Positions 1-7,702 of a stretch of 14,216 bases of DNA are shown here, piece by piece. Numbering within the stretch: the stretch's first letter is position 1; each line of letters begins with the position of its first letter. The stretch is from Paracoccaceae bacterium (GTDB lineage Bacteria; Pseudomonadota; Alphaproteobacteria; Rhodobacterales; Rhodobacteraceae). The stretch lies in the NCBI GenBank assembly GCA_007123625.1, contig SKKS01000290.1, positions 1-14,216 of the forward strand. Reading direction: 5' to 3'. The notes under the pieces were generated by a model, which saw only the letters and a list, made by a program, of their open reading frames with translations, was not told the origin of the DNA and made no database searches. A program made the position numbers and the translations under genes.

Positions 1-1521
1 AGCGACTGGTTTTGGGAAATGGACCCGGAGTTGCGGTTCACCTATTTCTCGCCCAGCCTTGAACAACTCACCGGGCTGAGTATCGCGGCCCAGATCGGCA
101 AGACGCTGCGCGAGCGGCTGGCCGAAGTGCCCGACGCCCTCGACAATGCGGACTGGGACTGGTTGCATGCGCAACTTTTCGCGCGTGCGGCGTTCCGCGA
201 TTTCGTTTACCGGGTGCGCAGTCCCGACAGAACTGTGCGCTGGCTGCGCATGTCCGGCAGCCCCTGGTTTGACGAAAACGGCGTTTTTGGCGGGTATCGG
301 GGTGTCGGATCGGACGTGACCGTGCTGGTCGAGGCCAAGGAGAAGGCCGAGGAAGCCAACCGCGCCAAGACCGTGTTCCTTGCGAACATGAGCCATGAAA
401 TCCGCACGCCGCTCAATGGTATCCTGGGCATGGCCGAGCTTCTGGCCGAAGAGCTGCACGACCCCTGGCAGCACGAAATGGTCGAATCGGTCCGCGATTC
501 CGGCAAGTCGCTGCTGCGCATCCTCAACGATCTTCTGGACATGGCCAAGATCGAGGCGGGCAAGATGGCGCTGGCCGAAAGCCCGTTCGTTCCCGGTGCG
601 TTGATGGCACGGCTGGAGCCGGTCTATGCCGAACTGGCGCGCCGCAAGGACCTGACATTCAGGATCGAAGCAGGCGAAGGCAGCGCGGGGCGGCGTTTGG
701 GCGATGAGCTACGCCTGTCGCAGATACTGCACAACCTGCTCAGCAACGCGGTCAAGTTCACCGAAACCGGTAGCGTCACATTGCGGTACGCCGCGCCCAC
801 CGGACAGCCGGTGACGATCGATGTCGTCGACACCGGAATCGGCATGGACGCCGAAGAGCAGGCCCGCGTCTTTGAACGCTTCGAACAGGCGGATGGCACC
901 ACGACCCGGCGTTTCGGCGGCACCGGGCTGGGCATGTCGATCGTCAGCAGCCTGGTGCAACTGATGGACGGCACCCTGTCTGTGGAAAGTGCGCACGGGC
1001 AGGGGACGTGCGTGCGCATCTCGCTGCCGCTGTCCGAAGTGTCCGAAGATCAGGTCGCGCCCGAGCCCGAACGGATGCGAGCGAACATCGCTCAGCCGCT
1101 CAGCGGGTTGCGGTTGCTGGCGGCGGATGACAATGCCACAAACCGGATGCTGCTCAACATGATGCTGACGCGCGCCGGGGCCGAGGTCGCGCTTGTGGCC
1201 GATGGTCGCGAAGCGCTGGCCGCCTGGTGCGACGCGCCCGAACGCTTCGACGCGGTATTGCTGGACATTTCCATGCCCCGGATGGATGGAATGACCGCTC
1301 TGCGCCACATCCGCACCGCAGCGCTGGACCGTGGGTTGCCGCGCCCGCCCGCAATGGCGATCACCGCCAACGCCATGCCAGAGCAGATCACCGAGATGCG
1401 GCGCGCGGGGTTCGATGCGCATGTGCCCAAACCGTTCCAGTCCGCGCTTCTTGTGCTCGAGGTGCTTCGCCTTGCAGTTCCGGTCGCGCCGGGAGCAGAC
1501 CCGAACGGACCCGCAGGCTAG
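1..1521 (+). CDS. Hybrid sensor histidine kinase/response regulator with PAS domain (5' end outside window)
   Basis: Membrane or cytosolic signalling kinase; the signal is unknown. The frame is open from base 1, so the gene starts upstream; the ATG at 19 lies inside a typical PAS opening (DWFWEMD) and is not taken as the start. Numbering from base 1: a PAS/PAC domain at about residues 1-110, a short helical linker rich in Glu/Lys/Ala, a HisKA dimerisation domain with phospho-acceptor His132 in MSHEIRTPLNG, then an HATPase domain with N box (HNLLSNAVKF), G1 (DTGIGM), F box (FERFEQ) and G2 (GGTGLGM). A C-terminal receiver follows, with acidic pair Asp376-Asp377, phospho-acceptor Asp422 in LLDISMPRMDG, and Lys477 in VPKPF. 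All catalytic residues are present, so it should be active. No Hpt domain or output domain is seen here, so a phosphorelay partner must lie elsewhere. It converges on the LacI gene with a 21-base gap and has no evident link to the sugar locus. Confidence 0.93.
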   Translation, partial: SDWFWEMDPELRFTYFSPSLEQLTGLSIAAQIGKTLRERLAEVPDALDNADWDWLHAQLFARAAFRDFVYRVRSPDRTVRWLRMSGSPWFDENGVFGGYRGVGSDVTVLVEAKEKAEEANRAKTVFLANMSHEIRTPLNGILGMAELLAEELHDPWQHEMVESVRDSGKSLLRILNDLLDMAKIEAGKMALAESPFVPGALMARLEPVYAELARRKDLTFRIEAGEGSAGRRLGDELRLSQILHNLLSNAVKFTETGSVTLRYAAPTGQPVTIDVVDTGIGMDAEEQARVFERFEQADGTTTRRFGGTGLGMSIVSSLVQLMDGTLSVESAHGQGTCVRISLPLSEVSEDQVAPEPERMRANIAQPLSGLRLLAADDNATNRMLLNMMLTRAGAEVALVADGREALAAWCDAPERFDAVLLDISMPRMDGMTALRHIRTAALDRGLPRPPAMAITANAMPEQITEMRRAGFDAHVPKPFQSALLVLEVLRLAVPVAPGADPNGPAG

Positions 1522-1542
1522 GGCTGTACGCATACGTGTGGA

Positions 1543-2598
1543 TCACTGAATCCGCGTCGGGTGGCTTGCGGCGCAAGGGCAGGGCGCGATGCTCGAATCG
1601 CGGGTGACAAGCGCGACCGGCATCAGGATCTCGGGGGCGGGCCGTCTTGCGTCCACCATCCAGTCCAGAAGCCGCGCCGCTGTGTCACGGGCGAAACGGT
1701 CAATGTCACAGGCGACCGACGACAGTTGCGGCCAGCTTTGGGCAGCTTCCTCGATGTCGTCGAAGCCGACCACGCGGAAATCGGTACCCACCTGGCGCCC
1801 CGCGCGCGCGAACCCCGCGATCAGGCCAAGCGCCACCAGATCGTTGAAACAGATGGCTGCGTCGATCTCGGGGTGCCGGGCGTGCAGCGTTCCGGCCACC
1901 TGCATGCCGAACGCCCGCGTGGGTTTGCCTTCGAGCGCGACCGTGTCCAGACCGTGTTCAGCCATCACTGTGCGCCAGCCCGATTGGCGTTGCTGCGTGA
2001 TCGCGCGGCCGGGCAAGCCCCCCACAAAAGCGATGCGCCGCGCGCCGCGCTCCAGCAGATGGCGTGCCGCCGCGACACTGCCCGCAGCATAGTCAAAGCT
2101 GGCGAAGGGGAACAGGTCGGTGCGCGGATCGGTCTTGCGCAGCACCTGCAGCACCGGCAGGCCTGTGCGTGCAAGCTGGTCGAACGTCGCCCCCGCGCTG
2201 CCATAGGCTGGCGAGATAACCAAGCCCGCCACCCCGTGTTCAATCATCGACCCCACAAGCCGTGCTTGCAGTGCCGGATCCTCGTCGGAATTGGCGATCA
2301 CGGTGGCATAGCCCCGGGCGGCCAGCGTCATCTGCAGGGTCGTGGCGAACTGGGTGAAGAACGGGTTGCGCAGGTCATTGATCACCAGCCCCACCAGCCC
2401 CACCGAGGCCGAGCGCAGATTGGCGGCAGCGCGGTTATAGACGTAGCCGATTTCGACCATCGCCGTGCGCACTGCGTCGCGCGTTTCGGGGCGGACCTGA
2501 TCCGATCCTTGAAGCACCAGCGACACGGTCGATTTCGACACGCCCGCGCGGGCGGCCACGTCCAGGATGGTGGGGCGGCGCGTCACATCGCGGACCAC
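1543..2598 (-). CDS. LacI-family transcriptional regulator, last gene of the oxidoreductase operon
   Basis: A 351-residue DNA-binding repressor of normal LacI/GalR length. The N-terminal helix-turn-helix (about residues 10-32, ILDVAARAGVSKSTVSLVL) is followed by a hinge with the usual Leu (AAANLRS), then a periplasmic-binding-protein-like effector domain (VGLVGLVINDLRNPFF to the end) containing the VVGFDDIEEA segment typical of the family. The start is GTG at 2598, three bases after the TGA of the upstream GMC gene; a second in-frame GTG lies at 2586, and there is no nearby in-frame ATG. Translation is probably coupled to the GMC gene. Its recognition helix has Lys-Ser at the two specificity positions, unlike Val-Ala in the second LacI protein of this window. 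Inference: it controls its own operon through the palindrome at 6444-6457 and senses a substrate or intermediate of the oxidation steps. The effector is unknown. Confidence 0.93.
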   Translation of the reverse strand: MVRDVTRRPTILDVAARAGVSKSTVSLVLQGSDQVRPETRDAVRTAMVEIGYVYNRAAANLRSASVGLVGLVINDLRNPFFTQFATTLQMTLAARGYATVIANSDEDPALQARLVGSMIEHGVAGLVISPAYGSAGATFDQLARTGLPVLQVLRKTDPRTDLFPFASFDYAAGSVAAARHLLERGARRIAFVGGLPGRAITQQRQSGWRTVMAEHGLDTVALEGKPTRAFGMQVAGTLHARHPEIDAAICFNDLVALGLIAGFARAGRQVGTDFRVVGFDDIEEAAQSWPQLSSVACDIDRFARDTAARLLDWMVDARRPAPEILMPVALVTRDSSIAPCPCAASHPTRIQ

Positions 2599-2601
2599 GC
2601 C

Positions 2602-4191
2602 TCAGGCCCCCGCCGAATCGGCGCGGATCATGTCGGCGGCTTTCTCGCCGATCATGATCGCGGCGGCGTTGGTGTTCGACGAAATCACCGTGGGCATGAT
2701 CGCATTGTCGACCACGCGCAGCCCCGCGATCCCGTTGAACCGCAAACGCGTGTCCACCGCTGCCGCCGGGTCCGCCCCCATCCGGCAGGTGCCTGCGCAA
2801 TGGTGCGAGGTCTTGGAGTGCGCGCATATGAAGTCGAAATACGCGGCGTCGGTGCGCACATCGGGGCCCGGCAACCGCTCGGCCTTGATGAAGCGGGCCA
2901 GCGGTGCCTGCGCCATGATCGCCTGCGTCAGCTTCAGCCCGCGAATCGACATCTCGCGGTCGTGGGGGTCGGCCTGGTAGTTCGGGTCGATCAGCGGCGC
3001 GGCGGCGGGGTCGTCCGATGCCAGCCGCACGGTGCCGCGCGACCGGGGGCGCAGATGGCAGCTGTTCAACGTCACGCCGCCCTGCGGCATGGCCATGACG
3101 CCTTTTTCGATACCCGTCCCAAGACCAAGGTGAAACTGGATGTCGGGGGAGCGCGCATTCTGGTCGGCATACCAGAACCCCCCGGTTTCAAACAGCGACG
3201 ACGCCACCGGCCCCTTGCGCGTCAGCAGGTACTGCAGCCCCGCCAGCAGCGCCATATGGGGCTTTGCATAGCGGTCATAGCTGTGCGGGCCGCTCAGTTC
3301 GCAGATGCAATACAGATCCAGATGGTCCTGCAGGTTGGCGCCCACCTCTGGCTGATCCAGCACCACCGGGACCCCAAGGTCGTGCAGATGATCGCCCGGT
3401 CCGATCCCCGAAAGCATCAGCAGGCGCGGTGAGCCGATGGCCCCGGCGGACAGCAGCACCTCCTTCGCGGCGGCGATGTGGCTGCCGTCCATTAGCTCGA
3501 CCCCCGTGGCGCGCCCGCCCTGAACCGTGATCCGCCGCACTTGCGCGCCTGTGCGGACCGTCAGGTTGGGCCGGTGCGCGTTGGGCGCGACATAGGCCAT
3601 CGCGGCCGAGGACCGGCGCGCGTTGCGCTGGGTCAGTTGGTAATACGCGACGCCCTCCTGACGCGCGCCGTTGACGTCCATGTTGCGCGGAATGCCCAGT
3701 GCGGCAGCGGCTTCGAAATACGCCTCGCAGATCGGCAGGGGTGCGATGGGCTGCGACACGCCCAGCGGGCCGCCCTTGCCGTGGAATTCATTGTCGAAGG
3801 TGTCGTTGTCCTCGGCTTTGCGAAACCAGGGTAGCACATCGGCATAGCCCCAGCCCTCGCACCCCATCTGGCGCCATTCGTCATAGTCCTGCGCGGCGCC
3901 GCGGGTGTAGATCTGCGCATTCACGCTGGACCCACCGCCGATGACCTTTGCCTGCGTATAGTTGAATACGCGCCCCTGCATGTGGCGTTGCGGCACTGTC
4001 TCCCAACCCCAGGACCCGATGCCCTTGGTCATCTTCGCGAACCCGGCGGGCAGGTGATAGAACGGATGCCGGTCGCGTCCGCCCGCCTCAATCAGGCAGA
4101 CCGTCGCGGCGGGATCCTCGGACAGGCGCCCGGCCAGAACGCAACCAGCGCTGCCTCCGCCGATGATGACATAATCGAAACCCTTGGCCAT
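2602..4191 (-). CDS. GMC-family FAD-dependent oxidoreductase (choline dehydrogenase-like)
   Basis: A 529-residue flavoprotein that should oxidise an alcohol group of a small molecule, passing electrons to FAD. The N-terminal dinucleotide-binding motif is at about residues 8-21 (VIIGGGSAGCVLAG), the second GMC signature region at about 84-97 (IGGGSSVNAQIYTRG), and the second PROSITE-like motif near 250-264 (GAIGSPRLLMLSGIG). Catalytic His464 sits in HCAGTCRMG and the partner Asn508 in NTNAAAIMIGEKAADMI. There is no signal peptide or Tat motif, so it is cytoplasmic. The start ATG has GGGGAG a few bases upstream, overlapping the end of the SDR gene 9 bases away. It resembles the BetA-like branch, but nothing here points to choline: there is no betI, and the neighbours are a sugar importer and an SDR. 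A sugar alcohol, glycoside or other primary alcohol is more likely; the substrate is not determinable from sequence. Confidence 0.93.
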   Translation of the reverse strand: MAKGFDYVIIGGGSAGCVLAGRLSEDPAATVCLIEAGGRDRHPFYHLPAGFAKMTKGIGSWGWETVPQRHMQGRVFNYTQAKVIGGGSSVNAQIYTRGAAQDYDEWRQMGCEGWGYADVLPWFRKAEDNDTFDNEFHGKGGPLGVSQPIAPLPICEAYFEAAAALGIPRNMDVNGARQEGVAYYQLTQRNARRSSAAMAYVAPNAHRPNLTVRTGAQVRRITVQGGRATGVELMDGSHIAAAKEVLLSAGAIGSPRLLMLSGIGPGDHLHDLGVPVVLDQPEVGANLQDHLDLYCICELSGPHSYDRYAKPHMALLAGLQYLLTRKGPVASSLFETGGFWYADQNARSPDIQFHLGLGTGIEKGVMAMPQGGVTLNSCHLRPRSRGTVRLASDDPAAAPLIDPNYQADPHDREMSIRGLKLTQAIMAQAPLARFIKAERLPGPDVRTDAAYFDFICAHSKTSHHCAGTCRMGADPAAAVDTRLRFNGIAGLRVVDNAIMPTVISSNTNAAAIMIGEKAADMIRADSAGA

Positions 4192-4200
4192 GATCTCCCC

Positions 4201-4944
4201 TCAGAGCCGGTGAATGGACAGCCCGCCATCGACGGGGATCACCGCGCCGGTGGCAAAGGCGAGATCGCCGCGCGCCAGCGGCAGGATCGCGCGCGCCACG
4301 TCGTGCGGCGTGCCCCAGCGCGCGGCGGGCACCAACCCGTCGGCGATGCGCTGGTCGTAGCGGTCGGCGACGGGCGCGGTCATCGGCGTCGCGATGATCC
4401 CGGGGCGGATGTCGAAGACGCCGATGCCCGCAGGCGCCAGCCGCACCGCAAAAGCGCGCGCCATCATCGCCGCACCCGCCTTTGAAATGCAGTATTCCGC
4501 CCGGTCGGCCGAGACCACTTCCGCCGAAACCGAGGTGACGAAGGCGATGCAGCGATAAGGGCTTTCGGGCAGCGCCAGCATCCGCCGCGCCACCGCCTGC
4601 GCCAGAAAGAATGCGCCGCGCAGGTTCACGGCCATGCAGCGGTCGAAGCTGTCGGCGTCCATGTCCAGCAGATCGCCGCGCACCATCGCGGGCACGCCCG
4701 CGTTCGACACCAGCGTCGTGATCGGCCCGGTGGCGTCCAGCAGGGCGGGGATCGCGGCGGTGTCGCTCAGATCGTGGCGAATATACCGCGCGCCGGGCAT
4801 GGTGGCCAGCGCGTCCTGCACCGGGGCGCTGTCGGCGGGCGCTTCGGCGGCCAGCGTCATCCGCCAGCCCGTACCATACAGCGCTTCGGCGATAGCGCGG
4901 CCAATGCCCTGCTGACCGCCGGTGATCAGTGCGTGGGGGGGCAT
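4201..4944 (-). CDS. SDR-family NAD(P)-dependent oxidoreductase
   Basis: A 247-residue classical short-chain dehydrogenase, usual length about 250. The open frame continues upstream to 5052, but the family fold begins right at the ATG at 4944 (MPPHALITGG), so that start is chosen; it overlaps the end of the upstream GMC gene by 19 bases. Visible motifs: cofactor loop TGGQQGIG (residues 8-15), NAG at 81-83, catalytic Ser138, Tyr151 and Lys155 (YCISK), then RPGIIATPM and a C-terminal VDGGLSI. All catalytic residues are intact. It resembles the sub-group often labelled 3-ketoacyl-ACP reductase, but that label rests on fold only. Placed between two GMC oxidoreductases and downstream of a sugar importer, it more plausibly interconverts a hydroxyl and a keto group on the imported compound. 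Cofactor preference is not clear from the residues I can see. Confidence 0.92.
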   Translation of the reverse strand: MPPHALITGGQQGIGRAIAEALYGTGWRMTLAAEAPADSAPVQDALATMPGARYIRHDLSDTAAIPALLDATGPITTLVSNAGVPAMVRGDLLDMDADSFDRCMAVNLRGAFFLAQAVARRMLALPESPYRCIAFVTSVSAEVVSADRAEYCISKAGAAMMARAFAVRLAPAGIGVFDIRPGIIATPMTAPVADRYDQRIADGLVPAARWGTPHDVARAILPLARGDLAFATGAVIPVDGGLSIHRL

Positions 4945-6425
4945 GCGGCCTCCTGCACGATGCGGTCGGCTTGTCGCAGGGCCAGTGCGGCGATCGTCAG
5001 CGACGGGTTTACCGCAGCCGAGGTCGGCAGTAGCGACGCATCGCAAATCCACAGGTTCGGGTGGTCATGCGTACGCCCGAACGGATCGGTGACGCTGGTG
5101 CTTGGATTGTCGCCCAGCCGCGCGGTCCCGCACTGGTGCGACGGGGTGCTGCGGTCAAAGGCTTTCCACAGCAGCAGCGGAAAGCCCGCGCGCCGCAGTG
5201 CGCGTTTGAGTTGCGCGACCAGCGCCAGATGTGCCTCCCAGTTCGACCGCCGCCAGTCCAGCACGATGTCATCGCCGCGGAGCGTCACACGGCTGTCGGG
5301 GGTCGGCAGGTCCTCGCTCATCACATAGAAGTCGATGGCATGATTTGCGATCAGCCGCGCCAACGGCCCCGGCAGCCCGCTCATCGCGGCCAGGATCGGC
5401 GCTGAAACCCGGCCCAGAAGCTGCACATTGCCCAGCGGCTCGCCCCCCGGCCCCCCGGTCAGGTACCAGTCGTTCAGCATCAGTGTTTTCTGATACACCG
5501 CCCGGTTGCGCCGGAGCGACAGCGCCAGCAGGGCCGAGGCATTGTGGTTCATGAAATTCCGCCCGACCTGGTCCGAGCCGTTTGCCAGCCCGTTCGGGTG
5601 TGCTTCGGTGGCCGAGCGCAGCAGCAGTGCTGCGGTGTGCACGGCCCCTGCGGCCAGCACCACGCGCGGCGCGCGGAACCGCCCCCGGTCGGTCAGCACG
5701 CTGGTGATCCTGTCGCCGTCGGTTTCAAGCCGCTGCACGGTCACGCCGGTCTGCAACCGCACATTCGGGTGGCGCAGGGCTTCCGCCAGCGCCGCCGTTT
5801 CGGCATCGAGCTTCGCGCCGGTGGTGTCGGGAAACGCATCCCACGGCGTCGACGCACGCGCCAGCCAGCGCTCCAGATCAAGTGCCAGCGGCAACGGCGC
5901 GGGGTGCAGCCCCACCGCCCGCAAGCGGCGCTCCAGATCGGCGATTTCGGGCTCGTGCGGCACGGGCGGGTGCGGGTAGGGGGCGCCGCGCGGTGGTTCG
6001 GTCGGATCGGCACCCGCCGCGCCGCGCAGGGCATAAAGCGCTTCGGCACGGTCATACCACGGCGCCAGCGCGGCATAGGCGAAGGGCCAGCCCGGCGTGG
6101 TGCCGTCGATGTGCCGCAATGGTGTGAAATCAGCCTCGCGGTAGCGCAGCATCACCGCGCCATAGAACTTGGAATTGCCGCCCACGCAGGAATAGTTGCC
6201 GGGATTGAAGCGGGTACCATCGGGGGCAAGCCAGGTTTCCGCCGGGCGGAAATGCCCGCGCCCGAAGATCGCAAGCGGGTCGCGCGCCTCGGGGGTATCG
6301 GCCAGGCGTTCGCCCCGTTCCAGGATCAGCACCCGCAACCCGCTGGGCGCAAGACCCGCCGCCAGCGTGGCCCCGCCGACGCCCGAGCCGATGATAAGGA
6401 TATCCGCGTCGTCCATGCTGTTCAT
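4926..6425 (-). CDS. GMC-family FAD-dependent oxidoreductase (sugar/gluconate dehydrogenase-like), first gene of oxidoreductase operon
   Basis: A 499-residue flavoprotein of a different GMC branch from the 2602-4191 gene. The FAD-binding motif is at residues 10-24 (LIIGSGVGGATLAAG), with an acidic ribose-binding Glu in LILERGE. A flavin-contact segment VGGNSKFYGAV at 81-91 follows. Catalytic His430 lies in SHQCGTARLG, and the C-terminal signature (WICDASLLPTSAAVNPSLTIAALALR) holds the partner Asn473. The segment where pyranose oxidases carry a flavin-linking His shows none, so FAD is probably not covalently bound there. There is no signal peptide. The open frame extends to 6605, but upstream residues are unlike the family; ATG 6425 has GGAG three bases upstream, the same spacing as the other GMC gene, while ATG 6416 (MDDADIL) is the alternative. 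It is preceded by a terminator-like hairpin and an operator-like palindrome. No small subunit or cytochrome partner is encoded here, so the electron acceptor is unknown. Confidence 0.92.
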   Translation of the reverse strand: MNSMDDADILIIGSGVGGATLAAGLAPSGLRVLILERGERLADTPEARDPLAIFGRGHFRPAETWLAPDGTRFNPGNYSCVGGNSKFYGAVMLRYREADFTPLRHIDGTTPGWPFAYAALAPWYDRAEALYALRGAAGADPTEPPRGAPYPHPPVPHEPEIADLERRLRAVGLHPAPLPLALDLERWLARASTPWDAFPDTTGAKLDAETAALAEALRHPNVRLQTGVTVQRLETDGDRITSVLTDRGRFRAPRVVLAAGAVHTAALLLRSATEAHPNGLANGSDQVGRNFMNHNASALLALSLRRNRAVYQKTLMLNDWYLTGGPGGEPLGNVQLLGRVSAPILAAMSGLPGPLARLIANHAIDFYVMSEDLPTPDSRVTLRGDDIVLDWRRSNWEAHLALVAQLKRALRRAGFPLLLWKAFDRSTPSHQCGTARLGDNPSTSVTDPFGRTHDHPNLWICDASLLPTSAAVNPSLTIAALALRQADRIVQEAACPPTH

Positions 6426-6443
6426 GATCTCCGAGAAGGCTCT

Positions 6444-6457
6444 TTGGATCGTTCCAA
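6444..6457. promoter_or_regulatory. LacI-type operator candidate upstream of the oxidoreductase operon
   Basis: TTGGATCGTTCCAA is a 14-base palindrome with central CG and six of seven base pairs matching (one mismatch next to the centre). This is the normal architecture of a LacI-family operator. It lies 19 bases before the ATG at 6425, over the candidate -10 region. By position it is the likely target of the LacI protein encoded at 1543-2598, the last gene of the same operon; binding by the other LacI protein is not excluded because the half-site differs from the 10910 and 11038 sites at only one or two positions. Confidence 0.55.
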
Positions 6458-6475
6458 TTTCAGCGCAAAAGTCAA
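6448..6475 (-). promoter_or_regulatory. Candidate promoter of the GMC-SDR-GMC-LacI operon
   Basis: On the minus strand TTGACT (6475-6470) is a good -35 match (5 of 6), followed by a 16-base spacer and AACGAT (6453-6448) as a weak -10 (3 of 6). Transcription would begin about 16 bases before the ATG at 6425. The palindrome at 6444-6457 would cover the -10, consistent with repression. The weak -10 keeps confidence low. Confidence 0.3.
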
Positions 6476-6501
6476 CCCGCGACCGTGTCCCGTCGCGGGT
6501 T
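6467..6501 (-). terminator. Hairpin terminator candidate of the importer operon
   Basis: A perfect 10-base stem (arms 6474-6483 and 6492-6501, AACCCGCGAC and its complement) with an 8-base loop begins 10 bases after the stop codon of the ATPase gene. On the transcribed strand it is followed by GAC and TTTT (6470-6467). The stem is strong but the U-tract is short, so termination may be partial. Confidence 0.55.
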
Positions 6502-6510
6502 CCGCTCTGT

Positions 6511-7626
6511 TCAGGCGATGCGCGTCTGGGTCTTGGGGTCGAACAGCACCGCCTTGTCCATGTTGATGGCGAAATCGAAATCGCGGCCTGGCTCCACACT
6601 GGCATCGGCGCGCATTCGCGCGATGCAATCCCTGCCCGACAGCACCATGGTCACGAAGGTATCGGCCCCGGCGGGTTCGATCACGGTAACGCGGTTGGTC
6701 ATGGGCTGGATCGTGCGCGCGTTGCGGTCGGCGCCTTCGGGATCGGTGATCGCCTCGGGGCGAATGCCCAGCAGCACCTCGGTGTCTTTGTAGGCGGCGC
6801 AGGCGGCGGGGGCGTGGGGCATCGCCAGCGCGCGTTCCTGCCCGTCGGCCCCGGTCAGCAGCGCATGCAACACGCCGTTGCGGTCCTCCAGCCGGACGGG
6901 CAGTACATTCATCGCCGGGCTGCCCATGAAGGTCGCCACGAACAGGTTGGCGGGGCTGTCGTAGATTTCCTTGGGGGTGCCAAGTTGCTGCACATGCCCG
7001 TCAAACATGACCGCGATCCGGGTCGACAGCGTCATCGCCTCGATCTGGTCATGGGTGACGTAGACAATTGTGGTGCCCAGCCGCTGGTGCAGTTTCTTGA
7101 TCTCGATCCGCATGTCCACGCGCAGCTTGGCGTCCAGGTTCGACAGAGGCTCGTCGAACAGGAACACATCGGGGTTGCGCACCAGTGCGCGGCCCATGGC
7201 GACCCGCTGGCGCTGCCCGCCCGACAGCTGCCCCGGCTTGCGGTCCAGCAAATGCTCGATCTGCAGGAGTTGCGCAACATTGCGCATGGCCTTGTCGCGT
7301 TCGGGCTTGGGGATTCCGTGCATTTCCAGCCCGAAGGTGATGTTCTTGCCCACCGTCATGTTGGGGTAAAGCGCATAGGACTGGAAGACCATGGCGATGT
7401 TGCGCCGCGACGGGTGCACGCCGTTCATGACCCGGCCCTTGATCCGGACCTCGCCCGAGCTGATGCCTTCAAGCCCCGCGATCATGTTCAGCAGCGTGGA
7501 CTTCCCGCAGCCCGAAGGGCCGACAAGGACCAGGAATTCGCCTTCCTCGACCGTGATGTCGACGCGGTGCAGCACCTGGACGGCGCCGTAGGATTTGGTG
7601 ACATTGTCGATGTCCAGAAACCCCAT
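6511..7626 (-). CDS. ugpC: Sugar ABC transporter ATP-binding protein (MalK/UgpC type)
   Basis: The energy-coupling ATPase of the importer, 371 residues, working as a dimer on the cytoplasmic face of the two permeases. Visible motifs: Walker A GPSGCGKST (36-44), Q loop VFQSYALYPNM, signature LSGGQ (134-138), Walker B VFLFDEP with catalytic Glu159, D loop NLDAKLR, and switch His192 (VYVTHDQ). The C-terminal 130 residues form the TOBE/OB region characteristic of MalK-type CUT1 ATPases, which can bind regulators. The ATG at 7626 has GGGAGG five bases upstream. It follows the second permease by 76 bases with no feature I can recognise in the gap. The symbol is the usual family label; glycerol-3-phosphate is not implied, because the binding protein and permeases are glucose-type. 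A terminator-like hairpin lies just after its stop codon. Confidence 0.95.
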   Translation of the reverse strand: MGFLDIDNVTKSYGAVQVLHRVDITVEEGEFLVLVGPSGCGKSTLLNMIAGLEGISSGEVRIKGRVMNGVHPSRRNIAMVFQSYALYPNMTVGKNITFGLEMHGIPKPERDKAMRNVAQLLQIEHLLDRKPGQLSGGQRQRVAMGRALVRNPDVFLFDEPLSNLDAKLRVDMRIEIKKLHQRLGTTIVYVTHDQIEAMTLSTRIAVMFDGHVQQLGTPKEIYDSPANLFVATFMGSPAMNVLPVRLEDRNGVLHALLTGADGQERALAMPHAPAACAAYKDTEVLLGIRPEAITDPEGADRNARTIQPMTNRVTVIEPAGADTFVTMVLSGRDCIARMRADASVEPGRDFDFAINMDKAVLFDPKTQTRIA

Positions 7627-7702
7627 CAGAACCTCCCGGGGAAAAAGTGGCGGCGCAATACCGGGTGGGCGGGTGCGGGGCGGGCGCGGCAGGTGAGAGC
7701 AC

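Noticed and set aside
1536..1557. Weak hairpin at the convergent end of the histidine kinase and LacI genes
   Set aside because: The 8-base stem relies on several wobble pairs and has no T-run on either strand, so I do not call it a terminator.
1561..3432. 623-codon plus-strand open frame opposite the LacI and GMC genes
   Set aside because: Its translation is rich in Arg, His, Gly and Gln with no recognisable domain, as expected for the antisense of a GC-rich gene; the minus-strand frames carry clear LacI and GMC motifs.
2602..4191. Reading this gene as betA of a choline-to-betaine operon, with the aldehyde dehydrogenase as betB
   Set aside because: The two genes are 8 kb apart in different units, no betI or choline transporter is present, and the adjacent importer is sugar-type.
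4945..5052. N-terminal extension of the SDR frame
   Set aside because: SDR proteins begin within a few residues of the TGxxxGIG loop; the extra 36 residues are out-of-frame GMC coding sequence.
5544..6566. 340-codon plus-strand open frame opposite the first GMC gene
   Set aside because: No domain, shadow composition, and it conflicts with an intact GMC protein.
6426..6605. N-terminal extension of the first GMC frame
   Set aside because: It would run through the terminator-like hairpin and the end of the ATPase gene, and its residues do not resemble the family.
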